DNA of 12,877 nucleotides from an uncultured archaeon A07HN63. GTDB taxonomy: Archaea > Halobacteriota > Halobacteria > Halobacteriales > Haloferacaceae. Numbering within the stretch: position 1 is the first letter of the stretch; each line of letters opens with the position of its first letter. This document shows, piece after piece, positions 12,417-12,877 of this stretch. The notes under the pieces were generated by a model. The model was not told where the DNA came from and made no database searches. It saw only the letters and a list, made by a program, of their open reading frames with translations. Location of the stretch: contig KI543218.1 of the NCBI GenBank assembly GCA_000496215.1, positions 115,322-128,198 of the forward strand, in the 5' to 3' direction. The position numbers were made by a program, and so were the translations under genes.

Positions 12417-12877
12417 ATGGGAATCCTCTCGCGCACCTCCTACGTCATCCGCTCGAAGGTGAACGCCCTCCTCAACCGGTCGGAAGACCCCACCGAGACG
12501 CTGGATTACTCCTACGAGAAGATGCAGGACGAACTCCAGGACGTGAAACAGGGGATCGCCGATCTGACGACCCAGAAGAAACGCCTCGAAATGCAGAAGC
12601 AACGTCTCGAGGACGAGGTCGAGAAACACAACGAGCAGGCCCGCGAGGCCGTCCGGCAGGACCGCGACGACCTCGCGCGGCAGGCCCTCGAAAAGAAGCA
12701 ATCGAAGATGAACCAGATCGAGGACCTCGACACCCAGGTCGCCGACCTCCAGTCCACACAGGACGACCTCGTCGACAAGAAGAACGAACTCGAGGGCCGC
12801 ATCGAGGAGTTCCGCACGAAAAAGGAGACGATGAAGGCGAAATACGAGGCCGCGGAGGCCTCGACGCAGGTCTCGGA
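12417..12877 (+). CDS. pspA: PspA/IM30 family membrane-stress protein, 3'-partial
   Basis: The first 153 residues of a PspA/IM30 (phage-shock protein A/Vipp1) homologue; the frame is still open at the window end. The start MGILSRTSYVIRSKVNALLN is the amphipathic membrane-binding helix of the family. It is followed by SEDPTETLDYSYEKMQDEL, matching the conserved E-D-P and the beginning of the first hairpin helix. The rest is a long heptad-rich coiled coil (QKKRLEMQKQRLEDEVEKHN and on). Family members assemble on the cytoplasmic face of the membrane as ESCRT-III-like rods or rings and help maintain it under stress; this is known of the family. Typical total length is about 220-300 residues, so roughly half is present. 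It is transcribed away from the broken membrane-protein gene. Confidence 0.92.
   Translation, partial: MGILSRTSYVIRSKVNALLNRSEDPTETLDYSYEKMQDELQDVKQGIADLTTQKKRLEMQKQRLEDEVEKHNEQAREAVRQDRDDLARQALEKKQSKMNQIEDLDTQVADLQSTQDDLVDKKNELEGRIEEFRTKKETMKAKYEAAEASTQVS

Overview
The window looks like a chromosomal segment of a haloarchaeon (class Halobacteria). The DNA is GC-rich with strong G/C at third codon positions. The proteins are very acidic (Asp/Glu/Thr-rich linkers). The window carries archaeal signature genes: a stand-alone ATP-pyrophosphatase subunit of GMP synthase, transcription factor S, and a beta-RFAP synthase-family protein. Several genes have a TATA-like element about 25-30 bases before the start codon, the layout of leaderless haloarchaeal transcripts. 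All family names here come from reading the sequence; no database was searched.

Layout. 1-676 (+): an AbrB-like antitoxin (cut by the window edge) and a PIN-domain toxin, overlapping by 11 nt. 673-3620 (-): a tight operon pyrG, then the GMP synthase ATP-PPase subunit, then a small Rossmann-like protein, with genes abutting or overlapping by one base. 3700-4339 (-): a second toxin-antitoxin-like pair (DUF433 plus DUF5615/PIN-like). 4438-6076 (+): a 2-TM potassium channel with two RCK modules, broken by two apparent single-base deletions. 6181-8456 (+): a beta-RFAP synthase-family protein and a RAD55/KaiC-like P-loop-derived protein with a long acidic linker. 8509-9238 (+): a small Cys-rich protein and transcription factor S. 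9239-10291: an AT-richer pocket with a possible mini-ORF, a small single-TM protein that also looks frameshifted, and an orphan antitoxin-like gene. 10292-11773 (-): a soluble PAS-GAF histidine kinase. 11986-12312 (-): remains of a membrane-protein gene with an in-frame stop. 12417-end (+): the start of a PspA/IM30 gene.

How it fits together. The central operon makes CTP and GMP, both by amination of a nucleotide, and a small dinucleotide-fold protein is translationally coupled to it. Toxin-antitoxin-like pairs lie on both sides of that operon. The other genes serve ion homeostasis, transcript cleavage by RNA polymerase, signal sensing and membrane stress.

The most notable observation is that three separate loci become intact if one base is restored (near 5151, 5524 and 9733), and a fourth locus has an in-frame stop. 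This is either a cluster of assembly indels or real gene decay. I found no clearly new defence or mobile system, and no tRNA, rRNA, CRISPR array or insertion sequence.
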